Shown: piece by piece, positions 24,501 to 34,860 of the stretch
Layout of the letters: the number at the start of each line of letters is the position of its first letter
Position numbering within the stretch: the stretch's first letter is position 1
NCBI GenBank assembly: GCA_000708835.1
Contig: DF237563.1
Coordinates: forward strand, 1-52,258
DNA from: Klebsormidium nitens
Taxonomy: Eukaryota > Streptophyta > Klebsormidiophyceae > Klebsormidiales > Klebsormidiaceae
Length of the DNA stretch: 52,258 nucleotides
Direction of reading: 5' to 3'
Notes under the pieces: model-generated
Database searches by the model: none
Seen by the model: the letters and a program-made list of their open reading frames with translations, nothing else
What the model was told of the DNA's origin: nothing
Position numbers and translations under genes: made by a program

Positions 24501-25198
24501 CCACCTTGGGAGCCGCTTCCTCAATTTGCGTCTTCACTGCAGTGCCTGCATCCTCAGCAGACTGCACTACCTGGGCCCCTGCCCCTTCTGCTGCTTCCTT
24601 GACTTCTCCCGCCGCTGCCTCCAGTTGGGCCTTCTCCCGAGCGGCCCGCTCCTGTATGGCGTGTACCAGCTCCCGCCTCTGGCGCTCAGACTCTGCATTG
24701 GCCACAAGGAAGGCGTTGAGTTACCATGAGCGATTGCAATTGCTGGCTTTTCATCAGCGATTGGTGTTACGGAAATGCAGAAGTTGAGGCAGTCACAAAA
24801 TTTTGTCATAGGGGTCCTCAATTTAGAGGGCCTAAAAGGGAATCACCACCAATGAGGCTCCAAAAATAGCAAGCGCAGAGTGTATACATGAATATCAAAG
24901 GAAGCATATCCACATTCATGTTTCTCTGCTGACCTGTGATCCCCTCCTCCTCGACAAAGGCCAGCGCCTTGTCCACCCCGAGCACAGAGAACGGAAGTGC
25001 TATTCCTACAGACAGCAGCGACCTTCTGGAAGTAGCAACACCACCTGGTTTGACCATCTGCGCTCTCTCCTGAGCTGCATTGCACCTGATGCTGACACGA
25101 CGTTGAGTCGTCGATTGCTTCTGTTGGCATGGCGCCTGGGGACTCAGCAATGCACCTCTGCTTGCGCTGGTAGCGCACCTCGAAGCAGCTGTCGCCAT
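21575..25198 (-). CDS. Chloroplast membrane protein with 11-residue tandem repeats
   Basis: I do not recognise the family. Seven exons fit in phase: 25198-24934, 24692-23120 (containing the N gap), 22811-22585, 22338-22201, 22148-21957 and 21685-21575, with the repeat exon the largest; six of these segments are visible and the count of seven assumes the gap holds at least one more junction or none, so treat it as six to seven. The N-terminus looks like a plastid transit peptide, followed by a twin-arginine-like SRRSLL (58-61) and hydrophobic run ending ALA (78-80), suggesting thylakoid delivery. Exon 2 encodes helical Lys/Glu/Ala sequence with repeats of EVAPKVESKVE type. The C-terminal half has conserved-looking blocks (KYSGNPDDVNPSDPIYQRM, PYLFPKENYGTPWVPP, FFGPWDIGPAPEKEITRPF), then two probable membrane helices (TLFPLGMGLSAIATAVGFWV and IASIYLAIINLVVVGGYLV) and a charged tail. 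A thylakoid role is inferred. Confidence 0.75.
23395..24524 (-). repeat. 33-bp tandem repeat encoding 11-residue units, interrupted by gap
   Basis: Exact or near-exact 33-bp units flank the gap: about five on the left (23395-23544) and three on the right (24427-24524). Each encodes an 11-mer like APKVESKVEEV, with V/I/Q variation at a few sites. Eleven-residue amphipathic helical repeats are known from group 3 LEA proteins and apolipoproteins. If the gap is all repeat, the array would hold roughly 30-36 units. Confidence 0.9.
23545..24426. other. Assembly gap (882 N) inside the tandem repeat
   Basis: The run of N lies wholly inside the coding repeat. Unit starts on the two sides (for example 23413 and 24431) are 1018 bp apart. 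That is 28 more than a multiple of 33 and 1 more than a multiple of 3. The stated gap length is therefore not consistent with an intact frame and must be an estimate. Confidence 0.95.
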
Positions 25199-25481
25199 TG
25201 CGACAAGAGCAGACGGCGAAGCCCCTGTTCCCGGCCTGTGAAGCTGGCCTGGGACGCAAATCTCCTCCTCAGAATCTCACTTTGTATCGTACAGGCTACC
25301 GTCAGCGAAAGGACCAAGTTGAAGGAGGGTTCTGTGCAGCAACTTCAAGCAGCGACTAGGTCCGAGGGGAGAGAGGAGCTGACTCTGACACACTCTGTTG
25401 ACATGCAGCCGGTAACAGTCACTTACATTGTCCGCAGTGTCAAAATGGATGCTTCAAACACACTTAGACAAACTTTGCAGA

Positions 25482-26210
25482 TTGGTGGTCTTAACGCCCA
25501 GCAATTCGATTTTCAATTAGCTGCTTTGCATTCAAAATGGGTTGTGCAGTTGATCGACCCCTCTATCTCGGCTTCTTGGAAAGGCCTACCATATTCTAAT
25601 CTTTTGGAAACTGGTCTTGGCAACTCCTTATTCCTAGCAGACAAATCTGTCTTAACTCTCAAATCCATCCCTAGCCGGTGGAAATCCTATCTCACAGGAT
25701 GGTTTGCTCCAGGCTTGTCAGTGGCTGAACCTCCTTTGGACTTTGATTGTCTTCTCAACGAGTCTCTTTGGTTCAATCGCTTCATCAAAAAGGAGAATGG
25801 TCAATCTTTCGGTCACTATCTAACACTGATCAGAAGTTGATTTCTAATGGTGGACCTTTTTTCATTTCAGATATCGTCAAGAAGTTTGAGTACGGCGGCA
25901 GTATAAAATTGACTTTTCTGGAGGAACGTGAACTGCGGGCGAAGTACGATGCCAATACTGCAAAAGTATTGGTCTCACTCATTGAATGCATTCCGCTCGG
26001 CTGGCGCGCCGTTATTTCTACCAAGGTGAGACAGCCTTTTGCACAGCATGATTGGATCGTTGAAAGGAGATATGTGCAGCATCCTACTACTCGCTATCCG
26101 GCATTTGTATACCGTGTAGCACAATGTCTGTCTGGGAAGGTCATTGCTCTCAAATTTACAATCGACCCTGCAAATGCAATGATTCGCCGAATCTCGCCCG
26201 AAACGCATGC
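25482..26210 (+). pseudogene. LINE-type retrotransposon ORF2 tail, truncated and frameshifted
   Basis: The plus strand encodes a typical post-catalytic tail of a plant or algal LINE reverse transcriptase: GGLNAQQFDFQLAALHSKWV, then LIDPSISASWKGLPYSNLL, and further on LNESLWFNRFIKKENGQSF. The frame stops near 25840, but a neighbouring frame continues (SNGGPFFISDIVKKF, FLEERELRAKYDANTA, IECIPLGWRAV), showing a frameshift near 25810-25830. The catalytic reverse transcriptase and endonuclease are absent, so this is a dead 5'-truncated copy. Codons are more AT-rich than in flanking genes. It lies about 280 bp upstream of the chloroplast gene start. Confidence 0.75.
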
Positions 26211-26354
26211 TACACTATCTAAAGCTCATATAGTCAAAGCTTCGGTGATTCAAGCTTCTTCTGCGGGGTCCCGGCATGCCGACGAAAGTCCGTCGACAAA
26301 CCCGTCACTCGGGAACCGAACTCCGCAGACTGCGAAACTGGAACCCTACTGAGA

Positions 26355-26425
26355 CCGAAATTCGATAAGGCCATCCGAAATTCGATAAATATTTTGCCTG
26401 TCCGAAATTCGAGTTGTCCGAAATT
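26355..26425. repeat. Four copies of CCGAAATTCGA-type motif
   Basis: The motif starts at 26355, 26375, 26402 and 26418, the last one being partial. Two copies extend to CCGAAATTCGATAA. It follows closely after the LINE remnant and could be its 3' tail or an independent short array. Confidence 0.7.
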
Positions 26426-27818
26426 ACATCGACTACTCTTAGTTCTGAGGGCTCGGTAGGGCCGGCTCGGCGCGCAGCGACGTTCTGAAGTCGCGCAACG
26501 TTCACCATGCTTCTCTTCGCCAGCATGTTTCAAGCCTTTCAAGCCTTTCAAGCCCTTCAACTTCAAAGTTCTGGGGCGTCTTCCTTGAACTTGAAGTTGC
26601 AATGCTTGCATGCTCGTTTTTGCGACAAGGAGAGGAGGAGCTCCTCCACAGCTCAGCAGCTGGCGTAGACGGTGCTTTCCACCCTTTGTTGTCCGCAGGG
26701 CATGGCCTTTTGCTTGCAAGCGATGTGTGCTCTCGTCGGAGTAGATACGTCCGGACGTCGCTGCTGCAGGTGCGCCCTGCAGTTTGTATCTTCCGGACTC
26801 TGCCCTTGTGCTTTGTGGCAGCAAAAGCTGATGGTGAATCTTCAGAGCCTCCATCAATGCTTTAACAGGGGAATGTGCTGGCACAAAACAGCATTGGGCA
26901 CAGGCAAGCAGGTCTCCGTTGTGCAGTTAGCAATTGATTGAAAGTGAGTCTGCTATTGCAGCTCAGCCTCCATGCAATTGTCAAATAGCCAACAGTTGAA
27001 AGTGTAAGCACATGCAGGCGAGCAGCATTTGCATTTGCAGTCACGTCAGAGCAGCAGGGGCTTGTGGTCACAACCAGGAACCTGCAGACTTCATAGTAAT
27101 CGTTTTTGCGTTCCCCCTGTTTCCTAATTGGACTGCTTCCAGTAGATTTGAGATACAGAGTCCAAGCACATCCTCTGTCCGTTGGAGCGGTGGGCATGCC
27201 AACTGCAAACAACTCACAGGTAGGAGAAACTGTGCTCTATTCCAATCTCACTACCGTTCTGTCATAAGGGGCATTCACTTACAGAAGAAGAGAAGAGAAG
27301 AATGCACACACTGTCAATTCTATACGTTTCACATGAGATCGTAGGTACTACCTTCATGTTCTTTCTTTGCGATGGACGTGTTTGGCTGTCTAATTGATTC
27401 TTTGTGTTCATTGTATTTGAATGTTGCCGCGCATTCCACTGGCCATCTGTGGGAGAAAGGAGGGAATGCACAATTTGAAAGATCGGCTTGACGCAGCAGC
27501 TCTTCAATTTTGGCAGAATGAGACGTCGTTGAGCTGAACTTTTAAGGTCTGTGTGCTTGGTGTACTCATTTTGTCCCAGAGGATGCTGGGTACTCATTCT
27601 ACGGCTTTTTGTTGATGACTTGAGGGGCTCCGTTGTTATCTGTTTGGCTGTCTACACGCGGAGCTCAGCTTGACTTCTGTATCTGCGTCAGCAATTACGC
27701 CTATCTTGTGTGACAACCTTTGCAGGGGTCATTGATAAGCCTTGAATGCTGCGACTTTCTGTTTATCTGAAATGATTCACGCTACTGGTGCTCCCTGACT
27801 AGCGTGTGGCCAGTAGAG
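26426..27818. other. Region without recognised genes
   Basis: It contains a small TTTCAAGCC repeat (about 26528-26562, three units) and only short frames. I found no convincing splice-linked coding segment on either strand. Confidence 0.35.
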
Positions 27819-30186
27819 ATGTCTCCCTACCCGCCGCTCTTGAAGCTGGAACATTCAGCACCTCAGAAAGTCAGGCGCAAATTGGACATCCAATATTGTG
27901 CATCTTTGGTAGCACCGCTTTGTGGTCTAGCGGAAGCAAGTTTGCTGGTTCTTAGTAGAAAGCTGGAGAATAATGAGGAGGGTAGGTGGCGTTTTGCTGT
28001 TGCTCCAGCGATTGCATATTGGTAATTGCTGTTGAATCAGGCTGAGATGCGTTTCTAATTGCTTCACAGAGTGGGTCGCCGCGCAGGCTGCCGCCCTACT
28101 TTGCCGCCTCTGGTTGCGGGTGGTCCCGCTATCCCGGCACTCAACCTCATCCCCAACGTTGCTCACATCACTTGGGAAGGTTCTCAGGTAAAGTGGCGTG
28201 CCCTTTTCTGCTTACCCGCTTACCAGCTTTCTGCTTAACTATGTCTTTGTACTTACGGCTGGTACATGCATTATGGTTCCTCAACACCTGCTTCGCTTCA
28301 TCAAGACTTTCCCTTGAACGTCCCAATCTTGTTGAACTGTGCTTCAAATTATTTAAAAGACTCCTTTTGGTCCTGCTGCATTGCAAGCACCCAAATGCAT
28401 GCAATTTGCCTGCTCCTGCTCCTCGGGCATCTTCTGATTGGCCGTCGAAAGAAGAATTATTGATGGTTAGAAAAGTGGTCCGGCTCTGCATCGCTCCTGC
28501 TCCTGCTGTGTTCTGCATTCTTTCAGAGTAGACTTGTGTCCTTAAAGACGCCAGGCTCGCCCCAACATGTTGGCAAGGAGCGTCTAAATCGGTCTCCTTT
28601 ACAGCGAGTTCATCGTGTCACAGACCTCTGGTTTGGCATATTTGTTCGTCAAGCTGGCAAGGTCGCATCTGCCGAGTCCGAATTGCTCTCAGTTGGCCCC
28701 GAAAATCAGAGGAGTTGAATTGCGTGACGGCTTTATCTGGTACTTTCGTCTTGCTGACGTCGACTGACACGATCGCCTCTGATCGGCATGGACTTTCAGG
28801 ACTACAAGAAGGCTAATAGTAAGAACATCGCGCGGCTGGTCAAGGGCGCACGCAACCACCAGACCAACGCGCTGCGCTCCTTATACACCCAAGGAAGGTG
28901 AGGCACCTCGCCCCTGATTGATGACGTTCTATGATGTATGAAAATTGGAGGGATCCCAGGGTCTGTGAGTTCCAGGTCACATCTTGGTTTGCTGGAACCC
29001 AGCGTTGCGTCTCTCGGTTTTTTATCGTATCTGGAGATTGTTAGCCTGTTTTGAGTGGTCCTCTTTCTCTTCTGGTCATACGTAGGACTCGTTCTGGAAG
29101 AAGCAAACAGTATCTATCTTCTTGGTTGCAGAAACAAAGTCAAAGGCTCAGTACATCACCAATTCCAAGCACTGACTGTGAGGCCTTGACTGTGGGGCCT
29201 GCTTGTGCGTCGCATCCTCGGTATTTTACAATGCTTTTACCGCTCACTTCATACGTTGCCTCCCCCTCAGGGTCTCAAGGAGGACGCTGAGGGGTCAGCT
29301 CGCATGAGCTCCCCCCGCTTTCCGAGATGACGTTTCAGCCTGGGGGGGTTCGCCCCACAGCCCAGGAGGCCCCCACAAAAGAGCACATTGGTGGAACGAG
29401 TCATCAAGTGTTGGCCTCCAGAAAGATGACGCCATGGCATCGGAAGCGCAAAAGCAGAGGGCCATCGCCCAGAAGGCGGCTGCTGCGGTTGCGGCGCAGC
29501 GTGGGCGCGCTCGCCCGCCGGCAGGGGACAAACGGTGAGGGGGATATAACGACGTTATGGTCAGCGGAGAAAGTGATTACGAACAATATTGAGGCCCTTT
29601 TCTCTTTTCTCGTTTTTCTTGTAAGCGAAGAAGATTGCATGAGGTGGCTCCAGGCATGCCATGCCGACTGGTGGAATGAGAATGCCCACTCATCCCGGAC
29701 GATCCGTTGGTGTAGGACTGCGTCTCAAACATCTGATTGCGAAGTCAGTTGGTTGAGTCTTCTGGCTGTCGACGTTCATGGGATTCAGCTAGGAGCAGGC
29801 AGACAAGCTGGAACATCGACGTAGGTGCATCGAAGGTCGTCAAATAAACGAGCTGTGCACACAGATGGTCGAAGCAGTGTTATGTGTCCTCCTTTACCGA
29901 GCCTGATGATGGCCGCGTGTTTGCGCAACGAACTGACCCATTGGAGACGGAGTGGACAAAGCATCAGCTGGGCATTCCGTCTTGCACAGCTTTGTATGTA
30001 CCTTCAATCGTTTAAACTCTCCGCGTCCTCGAAGCCCACCCTTACGATTGTCGTCTTTCTCTGGCAGTTGTCAAGCCCCATTTCGAGCAGCCGCCCGCGG
30101 CAAAGCCCTCTTCTCCCATGCGCCGGCAAAACCTTCCCTCCAGTACCGAACGCGCCAAGAAGGCACTTTCGGCGGGATTTTCTTGA
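27819..30186 (+). CDS. Orphan gene, six exons, Ala/Lys-rich C-terminal part
   Basis: No family recognised. Six segments join with consistent phases and canonical splice sites: 27819-27985, 28070-28187, 28800-28897, 29086-29177, 29339-29534 and 30144-30186, giving about 237 residues. The third exon (DYKKANSKNIARLVKGARNH) and the fifth (KDDAMASEAQKQRAIAQKAA, then VAAQRGRARPPAGDKR) look most like real coding sequence. The last exon adds TERAKKALSAGFS and a stop. No signal peptide or membrane segment is evident. The product is basic and probably helical near its C-terminus. The first exon and the fourth (which is also open in another frame) are the weakest parts. The model rests on frame continuity only. 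Confidence 0.4.
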
Positions 30187-31628
30187 GCCCTCGAGCCAGT
30201 CCAGGCCCTCCAGCTTGATGTCAACAATACACTTGACAGACAATCTCGTTGATCATCGTAGGCTCTGTAGAAGCGCTAGATTGCTTTCAATATACTGTTC
30301 CTGATGACTCCTGAATTTGTTTGAGGTAAGGCGGTGTAGAGTGCAACCCAAGGACCGATCGACCATGAGTTGAAGAATCGCCGCAGATTCCCGACCCAGA
30401 GCCACATAATGGATCGATTGCTGACTCAAGTCGATGAGCTATTCGCGAATGAGTTGTTACTATAATATTTGGCACATGCGGGCAGGACATGGCGGCTACA
30501 CATTTAATACGATGGTGTGTATTGAACACACTCGATGTTACAAAGAATCAAGAGTGGTACACATTCTGAAAAGGGATAGCTCGACGTTCTATCAAGAGCA
30601 TGTTGTTTAAGAAATATGCGTGTTTGCTTCGGCGCGCAGACGCCCGCTGCGAACGTACCTACATCACGAGGTCGCATAAGTGCAGTACGTGCGCGGCTCA
30701 TATATGTCGCGACCGCGTGCAGTCGGATGGGCCATCATGCACGCGGCCCGCCCTCATGTGATTAATTTTGGGGTTGGCGCTGCACGTACATACCATCTAT
30801 GCATCTCAGCTTGAGCCTTGCCAGCAAAGGAGGTTGTTGGTCTCCGCATCGATGAATCGTGGTGGCAGGGCCGAGCAGGCTCGAGTCGTGCAAAGCCCTG
30901 TTGCAATGCATGCCTTCTCCTACATAATTCTATATTAGTTCTGAGTTCAAGAAGCGCCCCGCGCAAGACTACTGAACTGAAGTTTGGCGCGACGGTCGTC
31001 ATGATGCCTCAATCTTGATACGGATTATGTGGACACAGATACAAGCTCGTGTACACAAACAACACCAGCTCAAACATAAACATCGGCGGTAGGAAGGTGA
31101 ACACCAGAATTGCAGCCTGTTCTGCGGGATGGTGGAGGGGAGCTTGTTTGAGTTTCGATCCAGCGGATCCAGGCGGGATTGACCCATCGCTTTACAAGGA
31201 ATCAACATTGGGGAGTTTTGAGGCGCGCAACTGCCCTCCCGCACGTACAGTCTCAGTGGCATGCTCGGATCAACCGGGCATGATGGTTCCATGACTGCAC
31301 CGTCCTCAGTTGGAATCGAAGGCCGCAGAGGGCCATCCTGGAAACCTGCTGGGTTGAAAGTTACGTCAGAACTTCAGCACATCGGAATTTATAACGATTC
31401 GTAGTTCTAACGAACAAAGCGAGTGTCATCCACATGAGGATAATAAGGAGACATGCACGATTTGCAGCAAACGACACTTCGGACAGATTTGAGATTTCAG
31501 GTGCCTGCAGTACCTAGTACGCAAAAAAATCAATCGAAGCCGCGGCTCCTCGCGGCCGCACAGCCGTTTTGCCATCATTGGTCACACATTCCTGACGAAG
31601 CTCTGACCTCACCATCTTTGCTGTCCAG
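30187..31628. other. Region without recognised genes
   Basis: Only short, scattered frames occur. A GC-rich patch with CGGCCGC lies near 31552-31560, at the start of a segment that resembles 32385-32490. Confidence 0.35.
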
Positions 31629-31743
31629 GTGGTCCAGGAGAAGCGCGGAAAGAAGGGCGCGCAAATCTCAGGGTCAGCAGCCTGTTTTTTCGGCCCCCCT
31701 CCCTCCGTCGAGCAGCGTTTTACTTTTTTTGTCCCCGTTACCG
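31629..31743 (+). other. Possible isolated exon
   Basis: An open segment sits between a good acceptor (CTGTCCAG) and donor (GTACGT). It could encode VVQEKRGKKGAQISGSAACF and a further hydrophobic part. I could not connect it convincingly to another exon. The preceding 80 bp resemble 32387-32475. Confidence 0.25.
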
Positions 31744-32014
31744 GTACGTGTTTTCCACCCCTTATCTTTTTCGGCGCATGCCTTCTTCCACCTGCTTCAC
31801 TGCTTCGTCCCGCCATTCCGTTGCTCAGACCGGCGTTCATCACATCAATGATCGTGATCAATCAAAACAGATTAGGTCCAAGGAAAGATCGATGCTAATA
31901 CTACCATGCAGCTAGATTGGTCTAGTTTCGCTCCCCGGAATGTTCGCTCAACTTTGCTAACCGCTGAGATGATTCTTTTTAATCTTGATGTGACGTGCTG
32001 AAAAGTACAGTGCA

Positions 32015-32272
32015 AGGACCACGGTGTTTGTCTCCAGATCAGACGAGCTCGATCTTGTTTCGGTGCATGATGGTGGCCGCACACTTCGTGTTCTGCATAC
32101 TTATCCTCAGGCTCAGAGCCTTAGGTCTACCAAATTCGGATGTGCCATCATTGAATTGCGTAGACCAAGTGGATTTGACCGTCAGAATCTGCTGAATCAA
32201 ACAGATCAAACGGCGCATCAAGAATTCAGCACTGACGATATGATGGTGATTTGTACAATTGATTCCAGTGTC
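32015..32272 (+). other. Possible exon or gene remnant with AT-rich codons
   Basis: An uninterrupted frame of about 85 codons reads like protein (SDELDLVSVHDGGRTLRVLH, then TKFGCAIIELRRPSGFDRQN and FSTDDMMVICTIDSS). Its codons are more AT-rich than those of the conserved genes and closer to those of the LINE remnant. I recognise no family. It may be part of a decayed mobile element or an exon of an orphan gene. Confidence 0.3.
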
Positions 32273-32754
32273 AACCATAGATATCAGCAATCTGAAGCTT
32301 AAAAGCGATCATGAAATGACGTGTGCAATCAATCGATGACACTTAAGGTCTTCGCTGATCGTAGGCGGCCGCGGCGCGGGCTCATTGCGGCCGCGCAAAC
32401 GTTTTAAAGCTCCATCATCATGGCGTTGATCTCGCATTCCTACGAAGACCTGACTTCATCATCTCTGCTCTCAGACGTCGCTAAAGCAGGACGGGAGGCA
32501 AGGCGCTTCACAGATCAGTTGCACAAATCCTTGCATTCGAGAACAGCTGGTACCTTTAGTGGGACGTATATGAGCTCAAGCTGCCAACCGAGGGTCACTG
32601 CTTTGTCAATCGCAGTGAAAGTCTGTGGCGTTCACTTGTGATTACTCAACGTCTCAATAGCTTTACCCTTTGAGCAATCAGTGTAGGGTTCCCCTGAGAT
32701 GATGCGTCTGCGCCTGCGCCTTAAGCCTCCAAAATTAAGGTGATGTGGGGAGAC

Positions 32755-32928
32755 CAGAAAGCATGGAAATGGGGATTACACTATCTATATTCAAGTTTTG
32801 AACGACTCACTGAATCACGCTTTTGTCGCGTGTCTGATGTTTGAGGCAAAGATGAAGACGCACAATAAGGGACTGGCGTTGGAAAAGGATGGCTCCTGGC
32901 AGAGGGTGACTGTTTCAAGATCAAGGTG
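32755..32928 (+). other. Possible exon or gene remnant
   Basis: An open segment after an acceptor-like CCAG encodes GNGDYTIYIQVLNDSLNHAF, then FEAKMKTHNKGLALEKDGSW and QRVTVSRSR, up to a possible donor at GTGATA. It has codon style like the previous segment. No family is recognised and no joined model is offered. Confidence 0.3.
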
Positions 32929-32995
32929 ATATTCCATGTCGTTAGGGAAGTTACAGCAGATAGGATGTTTTCTGGTGATTGCTACATCAATTTGT

Positions 32996-33022
32996 CAAAT
33001 GACTAAATTTCTTAGTCATTTG
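32996..33022. repeat. 11-bp perfect inverted repeat, 5-nt spacer
   Basis: CAAATGACTAA (32996-33006) is followed by a 5-nt spacer and its exact reverse complement (33012-33022). It is too short to assign a function and lies in a gene-poor stretch. Confidence 0.7.
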
Positions 33023-33480
33023 TGTCGAGACTCAAATGAGTTCATGGTTCGAACTCCATAGAATGCAGAGACGGGCATCTGATCTTTGAATCTGCGGTCC
33101 GCAAGAGACACCAGACCCCCCAACCTTACAAATAGTTGCTTAACCAGGATGTTTTACAATATTGATTTGAAGCCGTCAGCCACTCCATGAAGAAGCGATT
33201 TGATTTGACTACTCTCAGAAATTGCTTGTTTGTCTGGAATACGACTTTTGGCTTGACTGCATTCAAGTAAACATCCAGCGAAAGTACTCCCAAGTCGGAG
33301 CATGATCTTCAGACAATGAACTCGTTTCATCGTTCTGGGTGTTGCAAAACCATTGATGATCTGCTGATGCCACTGCTAATGCTATCTGGCGTTCATTCCA
33401 GCAAAATGCTGTGAGTATACAACCTGCTATTACGCTTGTTGGTCAATCTATTGGCCTTTCGTTTTCCCAGGTCGCCAGCC

Positions 33481-34227
33481 ATGCTTTGCCTGGATGGGAC
33501 AGAGAGTCTGACCGGCCAAGGGGTTTCATGCCTCCCTCTACGGACGAATTGGCAGAAGCCTGAGAAGGAGGAAGAGGGACTTGTAGGAGATTTCAAGGGA
33601 GGGAAGTTGGTACGAGGGACCACCGTCAAGCACAATTCCGCAGTCGCATCAAGGGCGACGTTCGACTATTTGCCCAATGCTAATGGTCGCAAGTCAGCTA
33701 AGAGGCCAGCGGAAAGTGCACCATGGGAGCCAGGGACTCGTGATGTGACGGAGAAAGGGGTGGATAGGTCCAAGCGACGGTTCCCGAAAGCGAGAAGACA
33801 CCGGCTCGCGAGAGGGGGCGTTTCTGGCAAGCACGTGAACCGCGCAAAAGCAGTCGAGCAGATTCTTTCTGCCCATCAGCGCGCGGAGGAGGAGGCAATT
33901 CGGCAGGCTGCTATGCGGAGGAAAGCAACTTTTGAGAAGCAGCGCCGCAGGAAAGTATGCAGGGCAAGGGAAGCGGAGAGGGACACGCAGGCGGGAGTGG
34001 AGGTGAAGAACGCAGAAAGAAAATGGCAGGATGGGCAGCCAGCAGATGCGGAGGAAAAGGAAGAGAGAGCGAAGAGTGGGCAGCAGGAGCAACTGCGGCA
34101 CTCGGTTGGCGGGTGCCGTGATGAGAAGAGAACGACATCGGAAAAGCAGGCAGGGGGCTTCTTCTCGCTCGAACGATGTAAAGTGTTTTTTAAAAAGGTG
34201 AGAAGAAGGCTTCTGCCCGACTTCTAA
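33481..34227 (+). CDS. Very basic hypothetical protein
   Basis: A single open frame of 248 residues from ATG at 33481. It is rich in Lys, Arg, Glu and Ala, with a helical stretch such as AVEQILSAHQRAEEEAIRQA and many KRR/RRK clusters. It ends FFKKVRRRLLPDF. The composition suggests a nuclear, nucleic-acid-binding or coiled-coil protein, but there is no domain I can name. A good acceptor (TTTTCCCAG) lies just before the ATG, so it may be the last exon of a longer gene. The two alternative frames are interrupted early. Confidence 0.45.
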   Translation: MLCLDGTESLTGQGVSCLPLRTNWQKPEKEEEGLVGDFKGGKLVRGTTVKHNSAVASRATFDYLPNANGRKSAKRPAESAPWEPGTRDVTEKGVDRSKRRFPKARRHRLARGGVSGKHVNRAKAVEQILSAHQRAEEEAIRQAAMRRKATFEKQRRRKVCRAREAERDTQAGVEVKNAERKWQDGQPADAEEKEERAKSGQQEQLRHSVGGCRDEKRTTSEKQAGGFFSLERCKVFFKKVRRRLLPDF

Positions 34228-34860
34228 GATTCCCCTGTTCCTCCGTCGTTGTCAGCTGCCTCTCGCATCCTCAGAATTTAGGAGCCCCAAAACATGGATT
34301 CACGGGTCCCTTAACACGTCCTTCTCAACCAGTTTACCAAAAACGAAACACTTCTCTTCGTTGTGTGATTATAAACAAAGCATCCTAAGCAATTTGAGAC
34401 CAGCAGTAGACATCTGCGGTCTACTAAGATAAGATTTGAAACACAAGAGAGTCGTCTAGAAGGGAGTGAATTAGATCATGGCCTTCAAATCATGCGGAAT
34501 TATTGGTAAAGGTCTATCGATTGTCCACCTCTTCTGTTCATTTTGAGACATGTCACACCAACGAAAGTCTACAAAAGTCTATCATCTGTGCCACAGGATA
34601 TCACATTCAGCTGAATGTCAAGGATTACGATTACCTGAACTCACGAGACAGTTCACCCCTGGCGCAGACTGGCCCCCAGAAGATCAATCACGCCGGCGCC
34701 CCTGCTGCCCCCATAGTCCCAAGGGGCCAAGACCTGCGAGCGGGCGCCATGTGTGGTCGCAGCGGGTATCGCGCCGATATTTCCGATCCTGAGGCGGAGG
34801 CGCCCACCAACTTTGGCGTCGGCGTGCGGGAGGCCTTTGTGAGCGCGGCCGCCCCCGCAG
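34228..34860. other. Region between basic ORF and LRLRGG gene
   Basis: A plus-strand frame (34503-34925) overlaps the start of the next gene in another frame. An antisense frame is open too. Neither is convincing. The first 300 bp are AT-rich and could hold a 3' UTR and promoter. Confidence 0.3.

Noticed and set aside
23395-24524. CRISPR-like array of 33-bp repeats
   Set aside because: Units are directly abutting with no spacers, keep a coding frame and lie in a eukaryotic gene.
23064-24787. Several open frames of over 430 codons in both directions
   Set aside because: Their length comes from reading through the run of N. Only the frame with APKVESK repeats fits the spliced gene.
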